64,000 nt of DNA from Polynucleobacter sp. MG-5-Ahmo-C2 (GTDB taxonomy: Bacteria > Pseudomonadota > Gammaproteobacteria > Burkholderiales > Burkholderiaceae), in assembly GCF_018687735.1 (NCBI RefSeq), contig NZ_CP061304.1, forward strand, positions 992,001 through 1,056,000, given 5' to 3'. Position 1 is the first letter of the stretch. Each line of letters begins with the position of its first letter. Under the pieces are notes generated by a model. It was not told the DNA's origin, searched no databases, and worked only from the letters and a program-made list of their open reading frames with translations. Position numbers and translations under genes: made by a program. Below are positions 37,028 through 46,188 of the stretch, one piece after another.

Positions 37028-38551
37028 ATGACAAATATCAAACAAAACGACCTCATTCAAAGCGTTGCAGATGCGTTCCAGTTCATTTCTTACTACCACC
37101 CTAAAGACTTTATTGACGCTATGGGCAGGGCTTACGAACTTGAACAAGGGGCAGCTGCTAAAGATGCTTTAGCACAAATTTTGACTAACAGCAGGATGTG
37201 TGCCGAAGGCCATCGCCCGATGTGTCAGGACACTGGTATTGCTGTGGTGTTTTTAAAGATTGGCATGAATGTGCAATGGCCAGATGCCACGATGAGCGTT
37301 TCTGAAATGGTCAATGAAGGCGTGCGTCGCGCTTACCTTAATCCAGAAAATACGCTCCGTGCTTCAGTATTGGCTGACCCTGCCGGCAAACGTAAAAATA
37401 CTGGCGACAACACCCCTGCCGTAATCCATTACGAAATCGTTCCAGGCGATGGCGTTGAAGTGATTTGTGCAGCCAAAGGTGGCGGCTCTGAAAACAAGGC
37501 AAAGATGGTGATGCTAAATCCATCGGACTCGATAGTAGATTGGGTTGTCAAAACCGTTCCTACAATGGGCGCAGGTTGGTGTCCTCCTGGCATTCTTGGC
37601 ATTGGGATTGGCGGCACTCCTGAAAAAGCCATGTTGATGGCAAAAGAATCTTTAATGGGCCCAGTAGATATTCAGGAGCTCATCGCTCGCGGTCCTAAAA
37701 CACGCGCCGAGGAACTCCGCCTCGAAATCTATGACAAGGTAAACAAATTAGGCATCGGTGCGCAGGGGCTTGGTGGTTTGACAACAGTGCTCGACATTAA
37801 GATCATGGAATACCCAACGCATGCTGCATCTCTACCTGTAGCCATGATCCCAAACTGTGCAGCAACCCGTCACGTCCACTTCCATTTGCATGGTGATGGT
37901 CCTGCTAAATTAGAAAAGCCTTCCTTATCTGATTGGCCGGATGTTACCTGGACACCCGATGTTCAAAAATCAAAACGCATTAATTTAGATACCCTCACAG
38001 CAGCAGAAGTTGCAGGCTGGAAACCTGGCGATACCTTGTTATTGAATGGCAAAATTTTGACTGGTCGTGATGCTGCCCACAAACGTATCCAGGATATGCT
38101 GGCCAAAGGCGAAGAGTTACCAGTCAACTTTAAAGATCGTGTCATTTACTACGTTGGGCCAGTTGACCCGGTGCGTGAAGAAGCTGTTGGACCTGCAGGC
38201 CCAACCACTTCAACCCGTATGGATAAGTTCACCGAAATGATGCTTGCGAAGACTGGCCTGATTTCGATGATCGGTAAAGCTGAGCGTGGTCCTGTTGCAA
38301 TTGAAGCAATCAAGAAACATAAATCAGCTTATCTCATGGCGGTCGGTGGCGCTGCCTACTTGGTATCTAAGGCAATTCAGACAGCCAAGGTTGTTGGCTT
38401 TGCTGATCTCGGCATGGAAGCGATTTATGAATTCGATGTCAAAGATATGCCAGTAACTGTTGCCGTGAGCTCTGAAGGTATCTCAATGCACGATACTGGC
38501 CCTAAAGAATGGCAAGCAAAAATTGCTGGCATTCCAGTCAACATTGCCTAA
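37028..38551 (+). CDS. fumA: Class I fumarate hydratase
   Basis: A 507-residue iron-sulfur fumarase converting fumarate to malate in the TCA cycle. Recognisable segments are CQDTGIAVVFLKIG, AKGGGSENKAKMVMLNPSD, GAGWCPPGILGIGIGGTPEKAM and the C-terminal beta domain VGPVDPVREEAVGPAGPTTSTRMDKF (split here only for naming). The three cluster cysteines are plausible in the CQD, NCA and GWC contexts. It stands alone, upstream of murI. Confidence 0.93.
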   Translation: MTNIKQNDLIQSVADAFQFISYYHPKDFIDAMGRAYELEQGAAAKDALAQILTNSRMCAEGHRPMCQDTGIAVVFLKIGMNVQWPDATMSVSEMVNEGVRRAYLNPENTLRASVLADPAGKRKNTGDNTPAVIHYEIVPGDGVEVICAAKGGGSENKAKMVMLNPSDSIVDWVVKTVPTMGAGWCPPGILGIGIGGTPEKAMLMAKESLMGPVDIQELIARGPKTRAEELRLEIYDKVNKLGIGAQGLGGLTTVLDIKIMEYPTHAASLPVAMIPNCAATRHVHFHLHGDGPAKLEKPSLSDWPDVTWTPDVQKSKRINLDTLTAAEVAGWKPGDTLLLNGKILTGRDAAHKRIQDMLAKGEELPVNFKDRVIYYVGPVDPVREEAVGPAGPTTSTRMDKFTEMMLAKTGLISMIGKAERGPVAIEAIKKHKSAYLMAVGGAAYLVSKAIQTAKVVGFADLGMEAIYEFDVKDMPVTVAVSSEGISMHDTGPKEWQAKIAGIPVNIA

Positions 38552-38591
38552 TCATTTGATACGCCATCTTTAAGCAAACATTGGCACCGCA

Positions 38592-39398
38592 TTGTCACTC
38601 ATAGGAGTTTTTGATTCTGGCGTCGGAGGCTTATCCGTTTTGGATGAGGCTCTGCGTCAGCTTCCCCAGCACGACTATATTTATCTTGCAGACTCTGCGA
38701 ATGCTCCCTATGGAGAAAAATCTAGTGCTTGGATTGCAGCGCGTAGTCTAGTCTTATGCAGATATCTAGCAAGCAAGGGTTGTGATGCGATTGTTGTAGC
38801 TTGCAATACTGCCACTGCCGAAGCAATTCAACAAATCCGTAGCGAGTTAAGTATTCCGATTATTGGGGTTGAACCTGGAATCAAGCCAGCAGCAATGCAG
38901 TCTCAAAATGGCATTGTTGGCGTACTCGCTACTGAAGCAACCCTTAAGAGTGATAAGTTCAATGCGCTATTGGCAACCTTACCACCTAACTGCCGTTTCA
39001 TTAAACAAGCTGGCGCAGGTCTTGTACCCTTAATTGAAGCTGGCAAAGCAGATAGCGAAGAAGCTCTAGATCTCTTGGGTAAACATCTTGCACCGATTTT
39101 GGATGAGGGCTCAGACACTTTGGTGCTCGGTTGTACACACTACCCCTTTCTTAGAAAAGCGATCCGCAAACTCTTAGGTGACACCATCACCTTGATCGAC
39201 ACTAGTGATGCAGTAGTAAGACAACTGAAGCGACAGTTAGAGTCTTTAGATCAATCAGGCAATTCCGATGATCGCGGTGCGGTGCTATTTATCAGTAGCA
39301 AGAATGAAATATCACTTCTCGAGATGGCAAAAGACCTTATGTCTAGTGATCTGAATTTACATGCGATTCATTCATCATTGTTGGGTAAAGTGTCATGA
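38592..39398 (+). CDS. murI: Glutamate racemase
   Basis: A 268-residue racemase supplying D-glutamate for peptidoglycan. It has the start SLIGVFDSGVGGLSVL, the catalytic cysteine motifs VVACNTATA and LGCTHYPFL, and ADSANAPYGEKS. The start is a TTG at 38592; no ATG is available near the conserved N-terminus. Its stop overlaps the start of tonB (ATGA), so tonB-exbB-exbD may be co-transcribed with it. Confidence 0.94.
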   Translation: MSLIGVFDSGVGGLSVLDEALRQLPQHDYIYLADSANAPYGEKSSAWIAARSLVLCRYLASKGCDAIVVACNTATAEAIQQIRSELSIPIIGVEPGIKPAAMQSQNGIVGVLATEATLKSDKFNALLATLPPNCRFIKQAGAGLVPLIEAGKADSEEALDLLGKHLAPILDEGSDTLVLGCTHYPFLRKAIRKLLGDTITLIDTSDAVVRQLKRQLESLDQSGNSDDRGAVLFISSKNEISLLEMAKDLMSSDLNLHAIHSSLLGKVS

Positions 39399-40081
39399 GC
39401 GCTTTCTTGCAAAAACTGGATTCTCGCCTACCATTTACTAAATCAGAGCGAATCATCATTGGCATTGTTTTGCTCTTGCACGCTCTACCCGCTTTAGAGT
39501 TCATTCATTTAAGTGCACGCCCACCCAAGATGGATGATGATCGTGTGATGGCAAACTTGCTTAGCCCTTCTCCAGCCAAAAGCCAAGAAGCTCCAGCTGC
39601 CCCTAAAATGCCAGCACCAAAACCCAAAGAAGAGCTCAAGAAAAAGGTGGAGGAAAAGACAACTCCGCAACCAGCACCTGCACCACCCAAACAATCCAGC
39701 GCCCCCCAGAAGCAAGCTGAGTCTAAAAGTGAGTCTCAAGCCCAAAACGCTGCTGTTGCGCCTTCAAGTGCTGGCGGAGTTAGTGGCACGCCAATTCAGA
39801 CCGACATTGGTAAACTGGAAGTACTCTACCAACCTGATGCAGATGCTTATTACCCATCATTTTCGAAACGATCTGGTGAGCAAGGCACGGTAATAGTACG
39901 TTTAATTATTGACCAGGCTGGTAACGTTGAAGATATTGCTCTTCTGCAATCGAGCAGCTTCCCAAGGCTTGATCGTGCTGCTAGTGAAATCGGAAGACGC
40001 TATCGCTTCAAACCTTTTGTAGTAAATGGTTCACCACAAAGAATTTCCACTAATCTTTTAATTAAATTTAATCTCAAGTAA
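39395..40081 (+). CDS. tonB: TonB-family energy transducer
   Basis: A 228-residue TonB protein. A cytoplasmic N-terminus is followed by one membrane helix (IIIGIVLLLHALPAL), then a long Pro/Lys/Ala-rich periplasm-spanning region (about 55-125), and a C-terminal TonB domain (YQPDADAYYPSFSKRSGEQGTVIVRL, then RRYRFKPFVVNG). It transmits proton-motive energy to outer-membrane receptors. It overlaps murI by four bases and is followed by exbB and exbD. No TonB-dependent receptor is in the window. Confidence 0.93.
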   Translation: MSAFLQKLDSRLPFTKSERIIIGIVLLLHALPALEFIHLSARPPKMDDDRVMANLLSPSPAKSQEAPAAPKMPAPKPKEELKKKVEEKTTPQPAPAPPKQSSAPQKQAESKSESQAQNAAVAPSSAGGVSGTPIQTDIGKLEVLYQPDADAYYPSFSKRSGEQGTVIVRLIIDQAGNVEDIALLQSSSFPRLDRAASEIGRRYRFKPFVVNGSPQRISTNLLIKFNLK

Positions 40082-40090
40082 ATACTCATT

Positions 40091-40783
40091 ATGAATACAC
40101 CATTTGGCATAGCAAATCTTTGGATGGAGGGCGATTTCATTACGCGCTTTGTGGCCATCGCACTACTTACCTGCTCAATCATTACCTGGGTAATTTTGCT
40201 GACGCGCTTTTGGGAACTACGCAATCTTCGCAAACTCAAGCCTGAATTAGATGTATTCTGGCGCGCCACATCGTATGAGCAAGGTCTGCAATCCTTCAGT
40301 GACCATACCCTCAACCCTTACTACCTACTTGCCAAATCAGCCGCCACTGCTTCAGCCCATCACCAGAACCAGGCTCATGATCATCGTGAACTATTGCAAA
40401 CACTCAACTACTCTGAGTGGATGGCCAGAAGCTTGAAGAATAGCGTTGATGGAATTGCTGCAGGTTTTCAGAAGGGGCTGACATTTCTAGGTTCTACTGG
40501 TGCGATTTCCCCATTTATTGGTTTATTTGGAACCGTCTGGGGTATCTATCACGCCCTCATCGCTATCAGCAGCTCTGGTAGCGCCCAGCTTGATCAAGTT
40601 GCAGGTCCTATTGGTGAGGCGCTCATCATGACTGCTCTGGGTCTGGCAGTAGCAATCCCTGCGGTACTGGCTTTTAATGCAATTAACCGCGCTAATAAAT
40701 TAATGCTTGCCGATCTCAATCGCTTTGGCAATGACCTTCTTGCCTATTTCGTCACTGGCGCTCGTGTGAAATCTGGAGAATAA
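40091..40783 (+). CDS. exbB: ExbB/TolQ-family proton channel protein
   Basis: A 230-residue MotA/TolQ/ExbB-domain protein. It has three hydrophobic segments (about residues 19-37, 135-160 and 175-198) and the signatures FLGSTGAISPFIGLFGTVWG and GPIGEALIMTALGLAVAIPAV. It forms the pentameric channel with ExbD in the inner membrane and energises TonB. It follows tonB by nine bases. Confidence 0.95.
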   Translation: MNTPFGIANLWMEGDFITRFVAIALLTCSIITWVILLTRFWELRNLRKLKPELDVFWRATSYEQGLQSFSDHTLNPYYLLAKSAATASAHHQNQAHDHRELLQTLNYSEWMARSLKNSVDGIAAGFQKGLTFLGSTGAISPFIGLFGTVWGIYHALIAISSSGSAQLDQVAGPIGEALIMTALGLAVAIPAVLAFNAINRANKLMLADLNRFGNDLLAYFVTGARVKSGE

Positions 40784-40785
40784 GT

Positions 40786-41199
40786 ATGGCTTTTCATATC
40801 CAAGATGATCAGAGTGATGACAGCATCATGTCTGAGATCAATATGACGCCGATGGTTGATGTGATGTTGGTCTTATTGATCATCTTTATCATCACCCTAC
40901 CAGTCATTCAGCAAGCAGTGAAGATTGAACTTCCAAAAGCCAATAGCGTACGTAATGAGGTTAAGCCAGAATCTGTGCAACTCACCATTGATGGCAAGGG
41001 GCAAATCTTTTGGAATAGCACCGCAATTGATTTAAAGACCTTTCATGGCTATGCAGAGAAAGCGGCTCAAAAAGAGCCTCAGCCAGAAATCAATTTACGC
41101 GCCGATAAGTCTGTTAAATATGAGTATGTCGCTCAAGTCCTTGCAGCCTCACGTCGTGCTGGACTGACGAAACTGGGCTTTGTAACCGAGCCTGATTAA
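40786..41199 (+). CDS. exbD: ExbD-family biopolymer transport protein
   Basis: A 137-residue ExbD/TolR protein. The short cytoplasmic N-terminus includes EINMTPMVDVMLVLLIIFI; the aspartate in MVD within the single helix is the expected proton-carrying residue. A small periplasmic domain follows. It is translated two bases after exbB and completes the TonB-ExbB-ExbD complex. Confidence 0.95.
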   Translation: MAFHIQDDQSDDSIMSEINMTPMVDVMLVLLIIFIITLPVIQQAVKIELPKANSVRNEVKPESVQLTIDGKGQIFWNSTAIDLKTFHGYAEKAAQKEPQPEINLRADKSVKYEYVAQVLAASRRAGLTKLGFVTEPD

Positions 41200-41207
41200 A
41201 CATTGCC

Positions 41208-41227
41208 TAGCGCAAACCTCTGCGCTA
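41208..41227. terminator. Hairpin between convergent genes (possible weak terminator)
   Basis: Perfect 7-bp stem TAGCGCA/TGCGCTA with a six-base loop, overlapping the stop of the minus-strand gene. There is no T run, so intrinsic termination is uncertain. Confidence 0.35.
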
Positions 41228-41689
41228 CTGTGGCTTGAAAGGTATTTTGGCTGGGAAGCAAGTCTCTTCACTGACGTGAGTTCCGTTTCCCAGGGATGCG
41301 CCCAGAATGCCACCTTGAATTTTTTCCACTTTTTTTAGCTTACCCGTTACCGGGTCAAGGGTGATGTGCGTTGATACGCTCCCTGCAGGATAAGCAACCC
41401 CCATGATTTCTTCAGGAGCAAAACTGGCCTCTACCACGATGAAAATATTTGGGCGAGCCAGAGTGACACTTTTAACAACTTGCGTTCCGTAAGCATCAGA
41501 CTGATCTAAGTCTCGCTCATCTAAATACATCTTTGCTTTTTGAGTCTTAGAGGCTAGCGTGAGTTGCATTGCATACTCTTCAACATAATCTTTTTCGGAT
41601 CGTTTGCAATCAAAGAAAATAGATTGCCCCAGCACCGGAGTGACCGAACCAGAAAGCAGTAAGAAGAGGATTGAATATATTTTTCTCAA
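41225..41689 (-). CDS. Predicted secreted protein of unknown function
   Basis: About 154 residues from a TTG start that gives a signal-peptide-like leader (RKIYSILFLLLSGSVTPVLGQ). The longer frame runs back through tRNA-Leu and is not credible; no ATG is available near the leader, so the start is uncertain. The mature part has one early cysteine (FFDCKRSEKD) and ends with a second (EETCFPAKIPF). It resembles small periplasmic proteins of beta-strand character. No family is recognised. Confidence 0.6.
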   Translation of the reverse strand: MRKIYSILFLLLSGSVTPVLGQSIFFDCKRSEKDYVEEYAMQLTLASKTQKAKMYLDERDLDQSDAYGTQVVKSVTLARPNIFIVVEASFAPEEIMGVAYPAGSVSTHITLDPVTGKLKKVEKIQGGILGASLGNGTHVSEETCFPAKIPFKPQ

Positions 41690-41717
41690 GATCTTAATGA
41701 GGAAAAGACTGAATTGA

Positions 41718-41806
41718 TGGTGCCCGAGGCCGGAATCGAACCGGCACGACTTTTTTGAGTCGGCAGATTTTAAATCTGCTGTGTCTACCGATTTCACCAC
41801 TCGGGC
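41718..41806 (-). tRNA. tRNA-Leu (anticodon TAA)
   Basis: An 89-base class II tRNA with encoded CCA. The acceptor is GCCCGAG, the anticodon loop TTTAAAA reads TAA, the variable arm GACTCAAAAAAGTC is long, and the T-loop is GTTCGATT. It reads UUA/UUG leucine codons. Confidence 0.97.
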
Positions 41807-41940
41807 TCGCACAAACAGAAACTGCTGCGCTAAATAAATCAAGACAGTTGAAATTTTAGCATGCAAGCCCAGAAAGCCCCAGGATGGAGGCCTTGGGCAG
41901 ACTTGGGGCTTGGATAGCCCAAAACCACTAAACTATTGCC

Positions 41941-44400
41941 ATGAAATTGAATCGCAAATTGGTCAGACTCGGCAAACTCTTGCGCCCGCTCGTTTTGCTT
42001 ATTGGCATTACCCTAGCCATCTGCCTAGTTACCACTATTGCCTATTTATATTCAGCACAAAGCTCCCCTTCTGGTAAGCGCGTTATTAAAGGCATTGGGG
42101 ACTCGGTAGTCATCACATTTGATGAGGCTGATATCCCGCACATTAAAGCCAATAGCCAATCTGATGCATTATTTGCCCTGGGATATTTGCATGCATCTGA
42201 GCGCTCATGGCAGATGGAAATCAATCGTCGCCTTGCCAGTGGTCGCCTCTCCGAAATTTTAGGTAATGAGACCTTCAAAATTGATCGCTTTATTCGAACC
42301 CTTGGCATTAAACACGCTGCCGAACAACAATTCGACAAATATCCGGTTTCTACTAAGCGTTTATTGCAGGCCTATGCAGATGGCGTCAATGCTGGTAACG
42401 CTAATTTGGGCTGGGCTCTACCAATTGAGTATTTTTTAACCGGCTCTAAACCAGGGCATTGGTCGCCAACGGATAGTGTTGCCTGGATGCTGATGATGGC
42501 GCTCGATCTCGGCGGTAATTGGCATAAAGAATTACAAAGGCTTGAGCTGTCTCAATTTTTAACGACTAAGCAAGTTTGGGAAGTATTGCCACCTTTTGAA
42601 CCCGATGAACCTGTCACGAATGTAGATTTTGCAAAAATCTATCGAGATATCAATCTCTTTAATCCCCCCTCCGACTCCAGTAATCGCCACTCCAATGCAA
42701 TGCCTGTAACCGAACACTTGGCAATGGATCTTCCAGGTGGCAAGGATGGCATTGGCTCCAACAACTGGGCTATTGGCGGCAAACTCACCGTGAGTGGCAA
42801 GCCATTATTGGCGAATGACCCCCATCTGGGTTTATCTGCGCCAGCAATTTGGTATTTTGCCCGCTTAGATGCCCCGGGCATGAATGTCATTGGCGGCACC
42901 CTTCCCGGGATTCCGGCAGTCATTCTGGGTAGAACAGACAAATTTGCCTGGAGTTTTACCAACACCAATCCTGATGTACAAGATCTCTACATAGAGCAAA
43001 TTGACACAATCAATCCTGGTATGTACCGTGGGCCAGATGGCTTGTTACCGTTTAAAGTTCGCCAAGAGATTATCGATATCAAAGGCGCGGCATCAATCAA
43101 TTTTATTGTTAAAGAAACTCGTCATGGGCCAGTAATTTCAGACTCCTACGAGCGCGCTAAACGCGCCATTAATACGGATCGATTTGCTCTAGCATTTCGC
43201 TGGACTGCCTTGGATATTGAAAACCAATCCGTTGTCAGTTTGCTAGAGATGAATCGCGCCAAGGACCTCGACTCATTTAAACAGGCTCTCCGCAAGAACT
43301 ATGCCCCAATGCAAAATGTGGTGATGGCCGATACCGACGGCAATATTGCATATCAAGCCGCTGGTGTTGCCCCTAAACGCGTTTTACACCATGGACTCTA
43401 TGGTACTGCGCCCGCACTGGGATGGGAAAAGCAGTACGACTGGAACGGCTATGTGCCTTTTGAGCAATTACCAGCTAGCAATAATCCAGAGCAAGGATGG
43501 CTCGCCACAGCCAATCAGAGAATTATTGCCAGCAACGACCCTAACCCCCTAACGGCTGATTGGGATTTATCAGCACGCTATGACCGCATTGTAGATCTCA
43601 TCAAATCTCGAGATTCTCATGATTTGGAATACATGAAAACAATGCAAGCAGATACCCTGTCTCTCTCGTCAATTCCACTGCTTGAGCTCTTTAAAACGAG
43701 CACCCCAAGTCATCCATTGGGGGCTAAAGCTTTAGAGCTTGCCAAAGACTTCAATGGCGATATGAAAGTGGATAGTGCCGCCGCTCTCGTCTTCAATGCC
43801 TGGGCAGACCAGCTGACGCGCAACCTATTTTCTCGGCTCGGTTATATATTTTCTGAAACCTATGGAGACCGAAATTATCGAGGCGCGCTGCTGGCACAGA
43901 TTCGCAATCCCAATAGCCCATGGTGTGACAACCCAAAAACTGCTCTTGTAGAAACCTGTCTTGACGCTTCCAACGATGCCTTTGATAAGGCCCTCCAATA
44001 TCTGAGCAAGGAATATGGCGATGACCCTAAAAAATGGTCCTGGGGAAATGCTCATATTGCCATTTCAGAACATCGACCGATGAGTAAGGTTCCTTTGCTT
44101 AGGAAGCTATTTAATTTAGAAGCGCCCTTCCCCGGTGACAGTAACACCGTTAACGTTGGTAGATTAGAGCTATTGCGTACAAGTAACCCCTACGAGACTA
44201 AGCAAGCCCCCAGTCTGAGAACTATTTACGACTTATCTGATTTAGAAAATTCCCTCTTTATCTATCAAACCGGCCAATCAGGTTGGGTGCAAAGCAAGCT
44301 ATATAGAAATATGAACCCTCTTTGGGCCAAGAACGAATACCTTCCCCTGCAGATGAAGCCAGAGAACAGCAAACGCCAGCTCGAACTTGTTAGCAAATAG
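41941..44400 (+). CDS. Penicillin acylase family protein (Ntn hydrolase)
   Basis: An 819-residue precursor of the penicillin/acyl-homoserine-lactone acylase family. After an N-terminal hydrophobic anchor (about 16-38), the alpha-chain region (FALGYLHASERSWQMEINRRLASG) leads to the autoprocessing site GIGSNNWAIGG, where Ser273 should become the new N-terminal nucleophile. ANDPHL and the downstream AWSFTNTNPDVQDLY, TRHGPVIS and TANQRI match the beta chain. Members cleave amide-linked acyl groups, including quorum-sensing lactones or beta-lactams; the substrate is not determined. It is divergent from tRNA-Leu. Confidence 0.92.
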   Translation: MKLNRKLVRLGKLLRPLVLLIGITLAICLVTTIAYLYSAQSSPSGKRVIKGIGDSVVITFDEADIPHIKANSQSDALFALGYLHASERSWQMEINRRLASGRLSEILGNETFKIDRFIRTLGIKHAAEQQFDKYPVSTKRLLQAYADGVNAGNANLGWALPIEYFLTGSKPGHWSPTDSVAWMLMMALDLGGNWHKELQRLELSQFLTTKQVWEVLPPFEPDEPVTNVDFAKIYRDINLFNPPSDSSNRHSNAMPVTEHLAMDLPGGKDGIGSNNWAIGGKLTVSGKPLLANDPHLGLSAPAIWYFARLDAPGMNVIGGTLPGIPAVILGRTDKFAWSFTNTNPDVQDLYIEQIDTINPGMYRGPDGLLPFKVRQEIIDIKGAASINFIVKETRHGPVISDSYERAKRAINTDRFALAFRWTALDIENQSVVSLLEMNRAKDLDSFKQALRKNYAPMQNVVMADTDGNIAYQAAGVAPKRVLHHGLYGTAPALGWEKQYDWNGYVPFEQLPASNNPEQGWLATANQRIIASNDPNPLTADWDLSARYDRIVDLIKSRDSHDLEYMKTMQADTLSLSSIPLLELFKTSTPSHPLGAKALELAKDFNGDMKVDSAAALVFNAWADQLTRNLFSRLGYIFSETYGDRNYRGALLAQIRNPNSPWCDNPKTALVETCLDASNDAFDKALQYLSKEYGDDPKKWSWGNAHIAISEHRPMSKVPLLRKLFNLEAPFPGDSNTVNVGRLELLRTSNPYETKQAPSLRTIYDLSDLENSLFIYQTGQSGWVQSKLYRNMNPLWAKNEYLPLQMKPENSKRQLELVSK

Positions 44401-44475
44401 CACTTCTAAATAGTCACATGAAGGCGTTTAGAATGTCTTATTGATATAAAACAGTCACTATTGAGGACTATAGCT

Positions 44476-44889
44476 ATGAAAAAAATAAATCCGCTTATTA
44501 CTGCCGCCCTACTAACGTCTCTGATGTTACCAATCAGCAGTGCTTATGCCGAATGGAAAGAGTTAGGATCTAACGCAGTCATGGTTGTTTATGTAGACTT
44601 AGAAACGATTCGTGACAGCGGCGAGAAAGCCCAAATCATGTCAATGCTAGATTTTAAAAAACCTGGCAAAAATCCAAGCAACCAACAAACCGTGAACTCT
44701 ATTGTTGGCTTAAATGAATACAACTGTCCTGATATTAGTTACCGTCCGATTGCCTTTAAAGAATTTTCAGGCAAAAAAGGTACAGGCAAAGTAGTTTCTG
44801 ATAACAATACCCCTGACAGTAAGTTTGAACCTGTCATTAATGAATCCTGGACAGCTGGAGTATTTAATGTTGTCTGCCAGAAACGGTAG
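44476..44889 (+). CDS. Surface-adhesin E-like secreted protein
   Basis: A 137-residue protein with a signal peptide ending SSAYAEW. The pattern (WKELGS, VYVDLETIRDSGEKAQIMSMLDF, with paired cysteines in NCPDISYR and VVCQKR) resembles the small surface-adhesin E-like domain common in Burkholderiales. The ATG at 44476 gives a normal signal peptide; an upstream in-frame TTG adds five residues. Its function in the envelope is not established. Confidence 0.7.
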   Translation: MKKINPLITAALLTSLMLPISSAYAEWKELGSNAVMVVYVDLETIRDSGEKAQIMSMLDFKKPGKNPSNQQTVNSIVGLNEYNCPDISYRPIAFKEFSGKKGTGKVVSDNNTPDSKFEPVINESWTAGVFNVVCQKR

Positions 44890-45265
44890 ATTGCATACGC
44901 AAACCCAGCTCAATCTTTGGGTTTGTCTATTCATCATCTATTCTTGTCTAGGTTTACAAGGGTGCTTTGCCCCGATTGCCGCTGTTGGCGCATCAGGCTC
45001 TGCTGCCGCTAGCTCGGCAGGTGGTGCCGTGGTGAGTATGGCAGCCGCTAACCCGGTAACCGCCACGAGTCTGGCCTCCACTGCCGCTACGGGCAAATCA
45101 CCTTTAGAGCATGCTGCCTCGGCCGCCACTAAAAAAGAATGCAACTTCTTTAACCCGCTCTCATCAAAGCCAATCTGCATAGAGATTGCAGTGCCCACGG
45201 TGACTGATAACAGCACCCCCTTATTAGGTCCTGCGGATAAAGCTGTTGATACCGCTCAACAGTAA
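44867..45265 (+). CDS. Predicted Ala-rich lipoprotein
   Basis: About 132 residues, overlapping the end of the preceding gene by 23 bases in another frame. A hydrophobic stretch ends in a lipobox-like LGLQGC, followed by an Ala/Ser-rich low-complexity segment (about 38-80) and two further cysteines (KECNFF, KPICIEI). A TTG at 44891 would avoid the overlap and is an alternative start. No family is recognised; an outer-membrane lipoprotein is likely. Confidence 0.6.
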   Translation: MLSARNGRLHTQTQLNLWVCLFIIYSCLGLQGCFAPIAAVGASGSAAASSAGGAVVSMAAANPVTATSLASTAATGKSPLEHAASAATKKECNFFNPLSSKPICIEIAVPTVTDNSTPLLGPADKAVDTAQQ

Positions 45266-45328
45266 AACATACCGCCTCTTGCTCCCAAGAGACTAAAATC
45301 TGTATTTATCAGCATTTTTTGATTAGAC

Positions 45329-46183
45329 ATGAGCACAGAAAACTATTACCTCACACTGACCTGCCCGAACAAACCAGGCATTGTTGCTGCAGTTTCAACT
45401 TATATTTTTCAGGCGGGTGGAGATATTGAAGAAGCTCAACAGTTTGATGACAAAGCTTCGAAGCGATTCTTTATGCGCGTTAGCTTTAGCTGCCCTACAG
45501 AGGGTAAGACTCTCAAGTCAGGCTTTGTAGAAATCGCTAAACGCTTTGAGCTCACTTGGGATTTGCGCGCCGTTAAAGATCTCAAGCGCGTCTTGATCAT
45601 GGCGTCGAAGCTAGATCATTGCTTAGTCGATTTACTCTATCGTTGGCGTATTGGTGAATTACCAATGATCATCTGCGGCATCGTCTCTAATCATCCACGC
45701 GAGGTGTATGCCAGTATTGATTTTGCTGACATTCCTTTCTACCACTTGCCAGTCACCCCCGAAACGAAATCTGCACAAGAAGCCAAGCTTCTGGAGATCG
45801 TTGCTGACGCTAAGGTTGACATGGTGATTCTGGCTCGTTATATGCAAATTTTGTCGGATGACTTATCCACCAAGTTATCTGGTCGCTGCATCAACGTTCA
45901 CCACTCCTTCTTGCCAAGCTTTAAGGGCGCTAAACCCTATCACCAGGCTCATGCACGTGGCATTAAATTAATTGGCGCTACTGCGCACTTTGTGACTAGC
46001 GATTTAGATGAAGGGCCCATCATTGAACAAGATGTGACTCGCGTTACTCACGGCGATACACCTGACGATTTAGTCCGCAAAGGTCGAGACCTTGAGCGCA
46101 CCGTTCTTTCTAGAGCCCTGCGCTATTACTTGCATGATCGCGTCTTAATTAATGGCGCAACCTCAGTTGTCTTCTCCGACTAA
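45329..46183 (+). CDS. purU: Formyltetrahydrofolate deformylase
   Basis: A 284-residue PurU. The N-terminal ACT domain (LTCPNKPGIVAAVSTYI, GGDIEEAQQF) is followed by a formyltransferase-like domain with NVHHSFLPSFKGAKPYHQA and the catalytic aspartate in DLDEGPIIEQD. It releases formate and tetrahydrofolate from 10-formyl-THF, balancing one-carbon units; the formate could feed the formate dehydrogenase encoded elsewhere in this window. It is convergent with soxA, with five bases between stops. Confidence 0.95.
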   Translation: MSTENYYLTLTCPNKPGIVAAVSTYIFQAGGDIEEAQQFDDKASKRFFMRVSFSCPTEGKTLKSGFVEIAKRFELTWDLRAVKDLKRVLIMASKLDHCLVDLLYRWRIGELPMIICGIVSNHPREVYASIDFADIPFYHLPVTPETKSAQEAKLLEIVADAKVDMVILARYMQILSDDLSTKLSGRCINVHHSFLPSFKGAKPYHQAHARGIKLIGATAHFVTSDLDEGPIIEQDVTRVTHGDTPDDLVRKGRDLERTVLSRALRYYLHDRVLINGATSVVFSD

Positions 46184-46188
46184 AGGTA

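Noticed and set aside
45276..45291. Hairpin CTCTTG/CAAGAG after the Ala-rich lipoprotein gene
   Set aside because: Short stem and no T run; not enough to call a terminator.
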